NCBI GenBank assembly: GCA_945910005.1
Contig: OX246746.1
Coordinates: forward strand, 30,375,659 to 30,439,658
Direction: 5' to 3'
Length of the DNA stretch: 64,000 nucleotides
Source of the DNA: Isoperla grammatica
Lineage: Eukaryota; Arthropoda; Insecta; Plecoptera; Perlodidae
Shown here one piece after another: positions 37,301 through 49,710 of this stretch; positions within the stretch are counted from its first letter, which is position 1, and each line of letters starts with the position of its first letter. Below the pieces are notes generated by a model that saw nothing but the letters and a program-made list of their open reading frames with translations, did not search any database and was not told the origin of the DNA. A program made the translations under genes and the position numbers.

Positions 37301-40300
37301 AGTGACGTTTGTTCCACAAATCGTATTCATGGCCGGCTGTGCTGACGGTTCGGGTAAACAGCTGACACGAATGTGGTTAAAAAAACTCTTGTTATAGAAC
37401 CGAACTACACACTGAATTAAGTATTATTTTTAAATCCAATTTATAGCGATTTATGTACTGTGTGCTAGAAGACTAGACAAGCTTGTGTTTATTTAAAAAA
37501 AAAGTATGAGTAAAATCGTAAGTCCCTGCCTAATCATTGGCAGGCCTAATAGGCTCTGCCTAGCAGAGTAGGTCTAGGCTTAACCTTATTAACATTACCG
37601 TAACGGCTGGTATTCTAGACTAGGTTTAGCCCTATGCCTAAAAGCCACCCAGTTGTATTTTTTATCGTGCTAGGGCAAGGCTTAGGCTATGTTAGCCTAA
37701 GGTAGCTAGCCCTAGGCCCATTTTCCTTGTCATCTTGATCTCGTCGCCCTCTGCTTAGCCTACTACGCCTAGACTAGCCCTAATCAATTGTAACCCCCAC
37801 TTGCCCACTTTGGCCTATCCATTACTTTGTCTGTAGGCCTAGTAATGTCCAATGTAGGTGTAGTCATTGGATCACGTTTGCCAGACTTGAAAAAATCGTG
37901 GAGCAACTGCAGCTATTGTCTTAACTTGGAGTTCAAAGTGCAGCATGATTTTATTAGGTAAGATACAATTTGCATATTACGTCTCAGGCCTACTTCCTAG
38001 TTAGGCTTCGCTGCTTGTAATAGTATCAGCAAGCTGGTGTGGACTGGCTAGAGAAACTTGGTTGCGATCGCTTCGTGGGTCTCTTTGAAACAAATCTTTA
38101 AGTGCCCGTTCACCTCTTTAGCAAGTTGTTCTCTATATAAAGTTTAACCCTAACACTAATATTTAGGTGTATATCACGCGGCCTATACCATCAGGGGACC
38201 TTTGTTTATTCACGCAACTTGCTGTTCGAGATAGGATTTCTACGTCATAGTCCCGATGCTGCCAATGCTGCGCTGCGTCTCCAGCGAGCATTGGAAGGAG
38301 GGGTGGTACTGAAGATGCGTGGTTGGCTGAAGACAGCAAGGGAGGGAGCGCACATTGTCTGGTGAGATACTTTGTTCAAATGAAAGTGGTGCGGAAGGCA
38401 CGCGGTCATGCGGGTAGATACAAGATTTGTAACAACTTACTGGAGATGTGTTTATATTTCTCTTCGATTTGTGAAATGATAATAGTATTTGTCAAGATAA
38501 GGAATATAATTATAATAGTATTTGTCACCATAAGGAATACAGTTACTTGCGTCGAACAGGTTTTGACGGAGACCTCAAATAAAATTTCACAAACGTACGG
38601 TAGCGGTAGCACACAAGCTATAGGTACGGCGTATGGAACGGAGCATGTGTGTACATGTGGATTTCAAATGTGAATTTAATATCTATATCAATAAATAAAT
38701 ATTATACATTGAAATTTTGCGTCAACTTTAAAATAATATTTTAATATTTCTTCTTTTCAAATGCCTACATTTGGCTATTATGCCATCATGCTGGATCTGG
38801 TCAACCAGTAGAGACACGCTTCTTTCTCCACCCTCTTCATGCCGCTCGGCATTGCGTCACGTTCACCAGCCAGTTTTGGACATACAAACAAATTTAGCAT
38901 AATATTATATTACCAAGATAAGCACGTAATTGTGCATGTAAAACCTGCCCAATGGTATAACTGGCCCTCTTCAATGTATGAAACCCCTTACTGGCGACTA
39001 TAGTCAGCTAATGTCCAGTGTTACAAAATATCTAGTTGGCTAACTTGTTGTCACCATGGTAACAAAACAAGAATGTAGCCTACTAAATACTTCATAATTC
39101 AGGCTTTAACAGCCCCTTGGAAAACCAAGATTGCTAAGCAATTGTTTGATGTATGATAATTTCCTTATAAAAAACGAATCCTTAAAAGATATGTGTGTAT
39201 AAGTTACAAAAAGGTGACTATATGAAAGATGAGTAGGATATTAGAGATTTTCCCCTTTTGCGGTTAAATTCCGTTTACATTCTATTTATATAGTTTAAAT
39301 CACAGGAAGATTAAGTAAACCCTTTCTTAATTTATTTCAATAGTTTGTAATGAATGTTCAGAGCGAGGGCTGTTAGTAGCCTATAGGCTAGTAGCCTACT
39401 CAAAGCCACATACTTCCAATAACTGGGGAGAACCTCGGTAAATCATTCAGTCAGAATTGTCGATAAGTTAATAACCGACTCAGTAATTAGAGCCTAAAGG
39501 CTCATTCACGATAAAAACTTGTTAGTAAACTTTTACTTAAATGTAGACGCTAGGTCTTCATAAACTCATTTAATAACGTTTCGTCAAATAAATTCTGAGC
39601 ATGTTTCGGCTCCATTTTCGATTTAGCTAGCCTAGGCCTTGTGGCTGGCGCTGATTGGTTCTTTCTTACTTTTAAGTTTATTTTAATTCTAAAGTTTGAT
39701 CGTTCCAAACTTAACCGTAGGCCTAGCCCAAAACTAAGTTTAAGTTTTGGTCGTGAACAATCATGTGATCTTCCATAAGCCAAACCTTACTTTAAGTTGT
39801 AAGTTTATGGTTAAGTTTAATGGTGAATGGGCCTTAATTGTGTATTAGTTCTAGCACTGACCACTAGGCTATTGGTTAATATTTTGCTTCGGTTTTAATA
39901 CATCTGGGGGAAAAATCTTTCTTACAAGATTGTTGTTACACTAAAGTACGACGTAAACGTTCCGTACTATTATTGTTAACTTTAATTTGACCTGCCGTAT
40001 TATGTATTGCTATAATGTGAAGTAAACGGTTTCATTTGTACGGGTAGTGGATGGAAAATTTGAAACGACTTCGCCCAACCCTCCAGACTCGTGAAGCAAG
40101 GTCACACGACACTCGGGGGTACGGTGTTGCCAAATGTACAACGTTGAGCGGGCTGCATAGAATTCATAAAACATTGAACTGGTTACTAATTAGGCCTACG
40201 TGGAATTCGAATAATTTTCGGTCAAACTGTTGTTGAATATGTGTTCTACATACCAACTTGAGTGTCTAGGTACACATTACAGAAAGAGGTGAACGAGCAC

Positions 40301-42612
40301 TTTTAAGTTAAATTAACATTGCTTGAAAATACCCTTGTGCCTCACTTGATCAATGTTTTGAAGTGTAATTCATCGTGATTGATTTTACTATTATAAATAA
40401 TGTTGTATTATTATTAACATAGGAAATACAAATTGATATAGGTACTCCTACTTCTGTCAACGAACAAAAACCTATTTTAAATGGCCAACCTCTAAACGAA
40501 TGTTATACTTCGATGGGGTATTTTCTGACTAACTAATAAGCTTTGCCTATAACTACAGCACCCTTATTCTCTAACTTTTTTTCGTAGGTCCTGATATGGT
40601 TTCTGCCTGAATTCGACGTTGATCGGATGATAGCGATTTTATAACTTTTTTGGTGCCCATTTCCGCCTGAATCCATTTCCGTGGTCCTGATATGGTTTCA
40701 GTAGCTTTTTTACTGGTGAAACGAAATCAGCCGTAATATTAAGCATGGATAATAACTGTTAACGCGTGATATTGTACTGCAAATTGTATTGAGTAATTAT
40801 GTTCCATTATAAAGAGTGAAAAACACCAATAAACAACGTATTTACTTTTCATTTGCGACAGTCTTTATTGTTTGAAAATCTCAGCCGGTCTAGTGACGCC
40901 CGCCATTAGAGAAATATTACGTCCACAACTCTAGCCTAGGCCTATTGTATCACTAGGACTGCCGTAGCCCGTATTACTAGGCCGATACATATAAATTCAC
41001 TGTTAAGACATAATTAGATATATTGGCGTAGGCCTAGGCATTACCTTGTAGGGTTCCTAGGGTATAGAGAAATTCCTAGAATAGAGAAATAGGGCATTCT
41101 AGGTAGCTTCTTGTGTTGCGTTCATGTAACTATGTAGGTTTTTGTTTATTTTGATTTGAGCCGTGTTGCAGTGATCACGGCCCTCTAAATCATGATATTG
41201 TCTGTTTCTGATTGGCTTAAAGCCTCGGTGGCTCAGTCGCCTTGTGATGTCCTCCCAAAGCGTACATACACATTTCAGGCGCTGTTATAGAATCGCTATT
41301 TTGTTCATCTTTGGCGACGGCTGAAACGGGTAAATAATTTCTGCCTGCATTCGTTTCGGCTGCTTTCATTTCAGGCAGAAATGGGAAAGTTACCGAATAG
41401 GGGTCCAGACCTGTGTATAACTACGGATATCTGCATAATAAAATTTACGGGTTGCAAGCGAAATAGGCCTATATGTTTTGTTGTTGAGGGTTGTTGTTGG
41501 GAGTGCGAGGTGGGCGTGGTTTGATAAAAATCGGAATTTTTCAAATTTAAACCCTGTTTTTATTTATTTATTTTCACTTATTTTTTTTTAAATGTTGGAT
41601 GCCATGTTGAAAACCGTTTCCTACTTTGTAGGTTAAATGGAAATTAAATTGTAAAGGGAGTAGGCCTACTATATGTTAAGTTGTTAACACATTTTTACTG
41701 ATCCTAATTTGAAGCAGCAAAAGTATGATCAAGAAATATTAAAATATTATTCGGTGATGACATGAATACATATCCATTAGAAAATTACAGATGATTTCTC
41801 TATTGGCCCTATTGTTTATATATCTCACATTTATACAAAAAATGATAGCATGTTGCCGGCACGGATAAAGTTTAAAAAAAATTGCAGGTGCTGGTTGAGT
41901 TTTAACATGGCGGTTGCGGGCCAGTTGCTGATAACATATTTCTGACCCATGCAGGTCTTCTGCCTGTTGTCAAATGGAGTGTGCAACCTTTTCTATTACA
42001 TGACAGTAGTCTTTGCCATTTAATGAATGTGTTGTCTAGGCCTACTTGCTAGGGGAAAATTGCACTTGCAAGTAAGTGGCATGGAACAGCTGGGGTCTGG
42101 GGCAAAGCCTTGACTGCTGGAGCAAAATTTGCCACAGATAAAATTTTTTATCAGGGATGTAGCAAGTTTCATGGCTTGAAAACAAATTTAGATGAAACTG
42201 CATCATAAATATAACAATTAAATAGAAAACCAAATCCTCTGTCCCCGTGTGACAGTAGGCTTACGATCTAGTGCCGTGCGCGGGTGGGTTTGGCAAGGGT
42301 TGATGACAGTATTTGCCATTGATAGTAAAGAAAGGGTGTTTTTCAACAGTCGTATCTTGATCTTCTCAACTGTTTATTATTTGCATGCAACCAACCAAAT
42401 CTCTTCCACATTAATGTTTTCTTGAGAAGGTGTGAACTCTTTTCTTTCACGTTACATTTTGTAAATTTTCTGTGCTGATACTATAATGAGTAGCTAGGTC
42501 TATTGAAAACTTTGTTCTTTTGAGAGGTACCGGTAGCTTAGCAAGTTTGGCCTATGACCAGATCCAACCCCAAATCTGTAAATTAGTTTTTAATGTATTC
42601 TGGTATTTGTAG
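37300..42612. other. Region upstream of the first VPS54 exon found
   Basis: Should contain the VPS54 promoter and 5' exon(s), which I could not identify. An ATG at 37329 (MAGCADGS|GTAAAC) has a donor-like end, but its phase does not match the 42613 exon. Many TAGGCCTA-type palindromes lie here, and a reverse SINE scrap is at 39425-39490. Confidence 0.4.
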
Positions 42613-42931
42613 ACATCTTCGTGAAAAGCACTGTACCAGGGAAGGAGGTTCCTATGTGTGCCGTTATGGATACAATGGAGTTTGCTCATCTCTACCAGTG
42701 GAAGGTGTCAGTGACAAGGATTATGAAGATCATGTCTACAAGCACCATGTTAATGCAATGCAAACTGCTGTAGCATCTGTCAATAGTAGATCTCTTTCAT
42801 TTCGGAAAATGTCGCAAGCCAGTACAAGTGGAGAACAGCTGAACATAGTTTCAACAGATGCTCAATGGACAGTGTATTCTGGATCTCAGAATCTTCCTGC
42901 TGTTTTGAATGATCCTAATGCCGGGAAGCAG
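42613..42931 (+). CDS. VPS54: VPS54 exon A (first found)
   Basis: 319 bases = 1 + 106 codons; acceptor TTTGTAG, donor CAG|GTAAAC. Carries the HLREKHC ... VCRYGYNGVCSSLPVEGVSD Cys/His segment known from invertebrate VPS54, then WTVYSGSQNLPAVLNDPNAG. Confidence 0.93.
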
Positions 42932-43219
42932 GTAAACTATAGATCAAAGAATAGACATTTTTAGTTTTTGCTATTATAGCATTGCCCTAATGATGTATTC
43001 TCTTTACAGCGTGACTTCTTTACTAAACTGTGGGGAGACAGTTTTGTTGAAAAAGTGGACATTCCCAAACCTCATTATTTACCTGAGATCAATGCAAGTC
43101 ATTTTGAAGCATACTTGAAAAAAATTGGAAGAGTGAGTAAAACAAAAACATAGAGCCTTTGAACTGGTTTAGCTAGAATTATAAATCGTTAATTTTACTA
43201 TATACATACTGTTAATATT

Positions 43220-43261
<42 letters not shown>

Positions 43262-46200
43262 GGCTGCCCAACGATAAAAAAAATCATATCGATATCGCGG
43301 GAAGAAATATCGATTTCGCGTCGCGATATCGAAGTTTTCAAGTGACGTATCGATATCGACGATATCGCCACATCAAAACTTTTCTCGTCTGTTTTTAGGA
43401 TTTACAGGCCAGCTAGAGGTCATTCTTTAAACAATATTACGTTAAGTAATATTTTAGCTTTAGCATGTCTTACTATGTGTGTCAATTTGTTTGTTGTACT
43501 ATTCAAATTGTAAAATATCCACACAAAACCGCGATGTTGTGGTTGGCGTGACGTGAAACTTAATCGGTTTTTTGTATCAATTAGCTTATTAGGCACAAGT
43601 TCGATATCGCGACATGTACGATATATTAATTCTATATCGATATCGAATTATTTATCTTTTATCGATATTGTATCGAATTATCGATATCGTTGGGCAGCCC
43701 TAATATATATATATATATATCTTGACCCCGTTTCCAACATTAATTATCGGGTAGGGGGGAGTAGCGAAGTACTCCATGTCTTGGGCTAATGTCTTCGTTG
43801 CCGGCTAGCCAGGCCTGACACAACCACCTCCTCAACCTCTTCCTCGATCACTTCTTCCGTTACCAGAGGGCTGTTTAGTGTTTAGTAGTTCCCTCCATCT
43901 TTCACGGTTTTCCCATAGTCTTTCTGCTTCAACTTCGTTCCATGATCTTCCTCTATTCTCCACACTGTCTTTGATCTGATTCATCCACTTGTCTCTCGGT
44001 CTGCCTACTTTCTTCTTATGCCCTTCTTCTTGTTGTTGTTCAAACTCTCTTCTTGGTATTCTAGTCAGGTCCATCCTTTTCATACCGGATGTCCAAACCA
44101 ATAAAGACGTTCTCTCTCCAATCTTACCTTCACGCTTTCAACACCTAATCTTTCTCTGATCACACTACTTCTAATCCTGTCATTCTTTGTCACACCCAGT
44201 GTGCTTCTCAAGAACTTCATTTCTGCTGCCACTATTCAATTTTCCGCTGTGGATCCCATGGTCCATGTAACTGTGGCATATGCCAGTATTGGTAGAAAGT
44301 ATAGTTTATAGCCTATATAAGAAGTTTGCATTGTCTTGGGATTTCATCTTTCCAAGTAGCTTCCTGTGGTAGAAGCTTTCTGCCAATGTGGTTCTTCTTA
44401 AAACTTCTGCATCTATTGTTGCAATTCTAAATATCATACTTCCTAGACAATTAAAAGATTCTTTTGTGGTCAACTCTTTGTCCCACAGTAAAAGTTTGCT
44501 ATCCCCAGGTATGCGTCTCTTTGTGGTTACCAGTTCGCTCTTCTCTTGGCTGATTCGCATAGAAAATGTTTCTGTTGCCTTGATCCAGTTCTTCTATATT
44601 ATCTTCGATATTTATATTAGCTTTTATTATATCACAATTAACGGATATTTCCTGATGTACATATAACGTTCAAGTCTCTCTTAAAAATGTAATAGGCAAC
44701 CAGAGTGGTGCTGTTTGGCCAGCCACTTATATATTGCACTGGTATTATGTTAATCACCTTTTTTGGGCTTGGCATGTGACCAAGGTTTCTTCAGTGTGAT
44801 TTACCCCACATGCATAGAAAATAATCAAAGTGGCCTTGTTGTTTGGGGCATTCACAAACATTTATAAATATGAATGTGTTTTACAGTTTTTGATAAAGCT
44901 CGTTATTAGCGCAAGTAGTAAACAAAACACTTAAAGGCCCACTAAACCCTCAGATTTCGTTTAAAACGTGTGATTGTAAGCCTAACCTGTAACAGTTAGT
45001 GCATGTGTCAAGTTGCCTAGTGTATCCAAGCTCTTGAAATCCAAGAAAAAGTGTTTCGCCTCAGGCGTTGTGACGTAGATGAAACTACGCGCTACTCGCT
45101 GCATATGGAGCATCTTCTGTGTTTTGACGCCCGCGCAAATATATCTCGTCGTCCAGATCCATCTAATTCACTTGAGCACAAATCAAACATACCACTGAAT
45201 TCCTATTACTTCGGTCTACACGATGAATGTTTAAACAACCTTCTACCATTTATGCAACTTATTCTATAAAATGTTAAACATGAAGCAATTACCACAAAAT
45301 TTAGATGGAAACACAACCAATTTCAAGCTAGTGTAATGAGAAAGTAGCTTTAAAAATCAGAATTCCAACCAGCCTGTCATGTTAACTGATATGTTAAGAT
45401 ATTACAAAAAGAAAACGTTGTATATGTATAGTGGAGTAAGTGTGTCGTATCTCAATGAGTGCTCTCAAACTCAACCAATTTCCCGAGGAATCAGGAAACT
45501 ACGTGGGATTTCTACCAGTCAGGCCTGGAAATAATAATAATAATTGATACAAATATATTAAATAGGCCTAAAGAACACGTCAAAACTACGTCGTGTGTGT
45601 CATGGGTTGCTTGTGTGCGTGTGCGTGATTTACATATTATTCGTGTTTGCATCATCATTATTATTATTATTATTATTATTGTTAGGCCTATTGTTATCAC
45701 TTTTATTATTATATTATAGTATTATTAATATATCGACTTTATTTTATTATTGGCATCAATGGAAATTATGTAACTAAAAATTGCCGGAAACTAAAATTTC
45801 AAATCTTGATAACCGCAATACTAGTATTAATAATATCAGGTTCAAGCTGTTTTGTTTCTTCTTAATAATTGTAGTATTATTTTGCATTTCAAATTCAAAA
45901 TATAGTTTGTTCAGTTATTCTAAGTTATTATAGCCGATGTGCGTTTTTTATTTTTTTTTATTAAAGTATCGATAGCAATAGATCGAGACATACAACTTAT
46001 AAGTTTATAATTGAAACATTTTCTTTTGTACAATGTACAAATGCGTCGATGTTTTCAGCCAAGCTAAGCTTGACAGGCCATCGGCGGCTTTGCCCGCGCT
46101 CACCGAGTTGTACTCCTGCCGCACTCACTGCCGCAGTGAACGAACAACACGCATTATTATATACATACGATAATCGGCTATATTTTCATCAACTTCTTGC

Positions 46201-49200
46201 TGGTTTTCTGCTTAACATATCAGTTAATATGATAGGCTGGTTGGAATTCTGATTTTTAAAGCTAGCTCCTCATTACATTTGCTTGAAATTGGCTGTGTTT
46301 CCATCTAAATTATGTGGTAATTGCTTCATGTTTAACATTTTATAGAATAAGTTGCATAAATGCTAGAAGGTTGTCTAAACATTCATCATGTAGACCCAAG
46401 TAAGACGAGTTCAGTGGTATGTTTGATTTGTGCTCAAGTGAATTAGATGGATCTGGACTACGAGATATCTTTGCGCGGGCGTCGAAACACAGAAGATGCT
46501 CCATATGCAGCGAGTAGCGCGTAGTTTCATCTACGTCACAACGCCTGGGGCGAAACATGTTTTCTTGGGTTTCAAGTGCTGGGATAAACTAGGCAACTTT
46601 ACACATGCACTAACCGTTACAGATTAGGCTTACAATTACACGTTTTAAACAAAATGTGAAGGTTTAGTGGGCCTTTAATGCTGTAACTGTTAAAACTGAC
46701 AGTCTTGTTAAATCTTATTTCCAGAGGTATCGGAAGCATGCTCGGATGAACGCAAGCTCCACAAAGACTGCCTCCAATGCTGAAATTCTTCAACATTTTC
46801 CACACCTTCGTGTTCCTAGATATCATGGTAAGTAACATTGAACTTGCCTGGTACCAGTAGCTAAATGCTGTTACATATTAAGAAATATAACTGGTATAAT
46901 GTCTGTTAAATGTAATTTTTGGTACATTTATCCTATAGGTATCTACTGGGAATTCTAATACAGTAAAATATATCTTGGATAATATTTCTTTTAAAATAAT
47001 GCATGCATATTTTATAAAGACAAACATGTATTTATAATACAACTTATATGTAAGTTTTGCTTGTAGGCCTACAGCCTTAGGCTTGTAGCCTTAAGTAGGC
47101 AGTGCAGCCAGTACTGCCCACAAGTAAAAGTACAAACCAGGCTCAGAGTTCTAGTGTATGAGAGGGTTTGTAGACAGTTGCCAATGGAGTGTACCGGTTA
47201 GGTATACAATATAGCCTAGTCCAGCACCAATTCGGGGTGATTGTGTCCTGGCTCCCAATAGTGCAAAAATTAACGAAAAACAAAATCAAACATTTAAGAC
47301 AGTTTTACTACCGTCTTTCTATTTGTGAATTTTAAGTTGAGATTTCCTTTTTTTATGAGTATGACTTTTCAGAAGTTATATATCTACTTTGGGATCCAGA
47401 CCCACTAACTTTCAATATGAGTTACAAGAAATGTACCATTTTCTTCTTTTTTCTATAGAGAAAAAACAATTATTTGACTTAAGTGAAGTTCCAAAGATCT
47501 TCACTGAACCAAGCTTGGATCTATGCAATGAAAAAACCTTTAATGCTGTGTTCATCGTTTCGAAAGAGGCCTTGGTCGGTAGCAGTCACTCGTTTGTGAA
47601 GGGCTCACGCCAGTCGGGAAAGTTACTTCAAGAAAAGGTTTGGTCATTTCCGTATGTTATTTAATCTAAGTTTGTTATTTGTTTAGTTATGCACATGCAA
47701 CATGATTGAAGCAATATGAAGATATGTTTTGTGTGATCCATATTTTTTTTTTTTTACATTTTACTGGGTTAGTAGTCTAGATTGGAAAAAAGATTAAAGA
47801 GTGGGAAAACACTAGTTATGTTGCTGCAGTTCGTTCCCGTAAATCTCCCTGACCAAATCGTCACTCTGCAGTGATAGCAGGTGGAGGTTTGTTTGCCATC
47901 TACATGTCCCGTTGCAGTCACTTTATTACTCGCACTCTGCAGTGATAGCAGGTGGAGGTTTGTTTGCCGTCTACATGCCCCGTTGCAGTCATTTTATTAC
48001 TCGCACTCTGCAGTGATAGCAGGTGGAGGTTTGTTTGCCGTCTACATGCCCCGTTGCAGTCATTTTATTACTCACACTCTTCAGTGATAGCAGGTGGAGG
48101 TTTGTTTGCCGTCTACATGCCCCGTTGCAGTCATTTTATTACTCACATTACACATAATTTTGGTTCTATATTTTGTTTTTGTATTTCCACTGCCAGTAAT
48201 ATACAAGTGCACATAATGTTTCCATGTTTGTTTGTTTCATTAGTGGTACAGATGAATCTCAACCTACTGTACTGTACTGTAACAGAGAACTACCGGTACT
48301 ACTCTAGTCTAGATGTCTTAACTGTCGTTCGGCTTTACCCAGCAGAAAGAAATCATGGCACTAGGGTAACTTCAAACGCACGTCTTTATATGGCTGGATT
48401 AAACACTATTAGACCAAGCCTTATTGCCGTGTCACTATTTCAAAGACACATAACATGCAATACATGAGAGCTGATTGTCATACTTGTACGCTCCTTCCCA
48501 ATTTATCCTTAGTTCACCTCCTGAATCCCTAGACCTTGAGACAGATTTATGATCAACAAAAACTTGTAATATGGAATATTCAGTAGATTTTGTCTAACTT
48601 TAATTCATGTGAAATAAAGTACATGCCACCATTTGAAGTATGATATTTCACGAACTGAAACAAAGCACGTGAACTGTCTGGGGGCCTCTAGTAGACCTTT
48701 ACTATTTAAGGATAATCCTTTTCCTACCTAGTATGGATAGATCCTAAGCCTAAACTAGACTTTCAACATTCATGTGTCTGTCCATTGAAAGCAATGAAGT
48801 TTCAAAGGGAGTTGTTTCTGGTAGTCATTACAAAGTATGAAAAGAAGTTGTGATTCTGTTTCCAACACAACTCTTCTCCTGTTTAGAAACCTTACGTACG
48901 GATGCCACCGCTTCAAACCTGGCATGCTGATAGTGAAAACTAGAATTACTGTGTGTAAGAAAGTCGTATTTTTTAAAATTACATATCAAATCAACTTGAT
49001 TTCAAACTTAATATGTGATTTCGATATGGAATCAAATCATTGGTGGCAAACAATAGCCCATGCCAAATGCCAAAGAGGTAACATTTGCATTTTTAAAATT
49101 CATTAAATCTAATTGATCTAGGCCTAAGGAGGCTAATACCATAGCTGCCCTTTAAAATTCAAAATTCAAGGAGCCATTAAAAACCCAATTTGAATTTTAA

Positions 49201-49353
49201 ATTAAAAAAACATAAATGCTAAGCATTATACCTAAACTTTGGGCAGGGACTTGATCACTAATCTGAATTAAACCAAAATTTGATTTAATATACTTTGAAT
49301 TAACGAGGGTCTACTGTACTGCTCATATATTATAATGTAGGGTACCGGTACTT

Positions 49354-49401
<48 letters not shown>

Positions 49402-49637
49402 TTCTTTATTAGCAACGGGGCTACTGCCCCACAAGTGCAATATAATACAATACAATAAATTGAAAAACATCAGTCAGTAAGTCAAAGACTCACAGTTAAT
49501 ACATGATTATAAATACATATTAATAATACATAAATAAAACATAATATGAGTAGAAAGACAAAAAAGGGCATTGGAACCATTTTCGGACACTATAATAGTT
49601 ACCAAGATCAATAAATCTGCAGACACACATAACTCTT

Positions 49638-49710
<73 letters not shown>

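Noticed and set aside
37329..37353. ATG with MAGCADGS then GTAAAC donor as VPS54 start exon
   Set aside because: The phase left by this donor (1 base) does not match the 2 bases needed at 42613. It would require an unseen extra exon.
38323..38673. 116-codon frame as VPS54 first exon
   Set aside because: No similarity to VPS54 N-termini, no ATG at its start, and no donor in the phase required by the exon at 42613.
40580..41410. Possible transposon with TTTCTGCCTGAA inverted ends
   Set aside because: Only about 15 bp of inverted similarity, with further scattered copies of the same word in the same region and no target duplication.
45051..46558. Two near-identical 72-codon proteins on opposite strands
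   Set aside because: They are the two arms of the long-TIR element read as mirror images, not genes.
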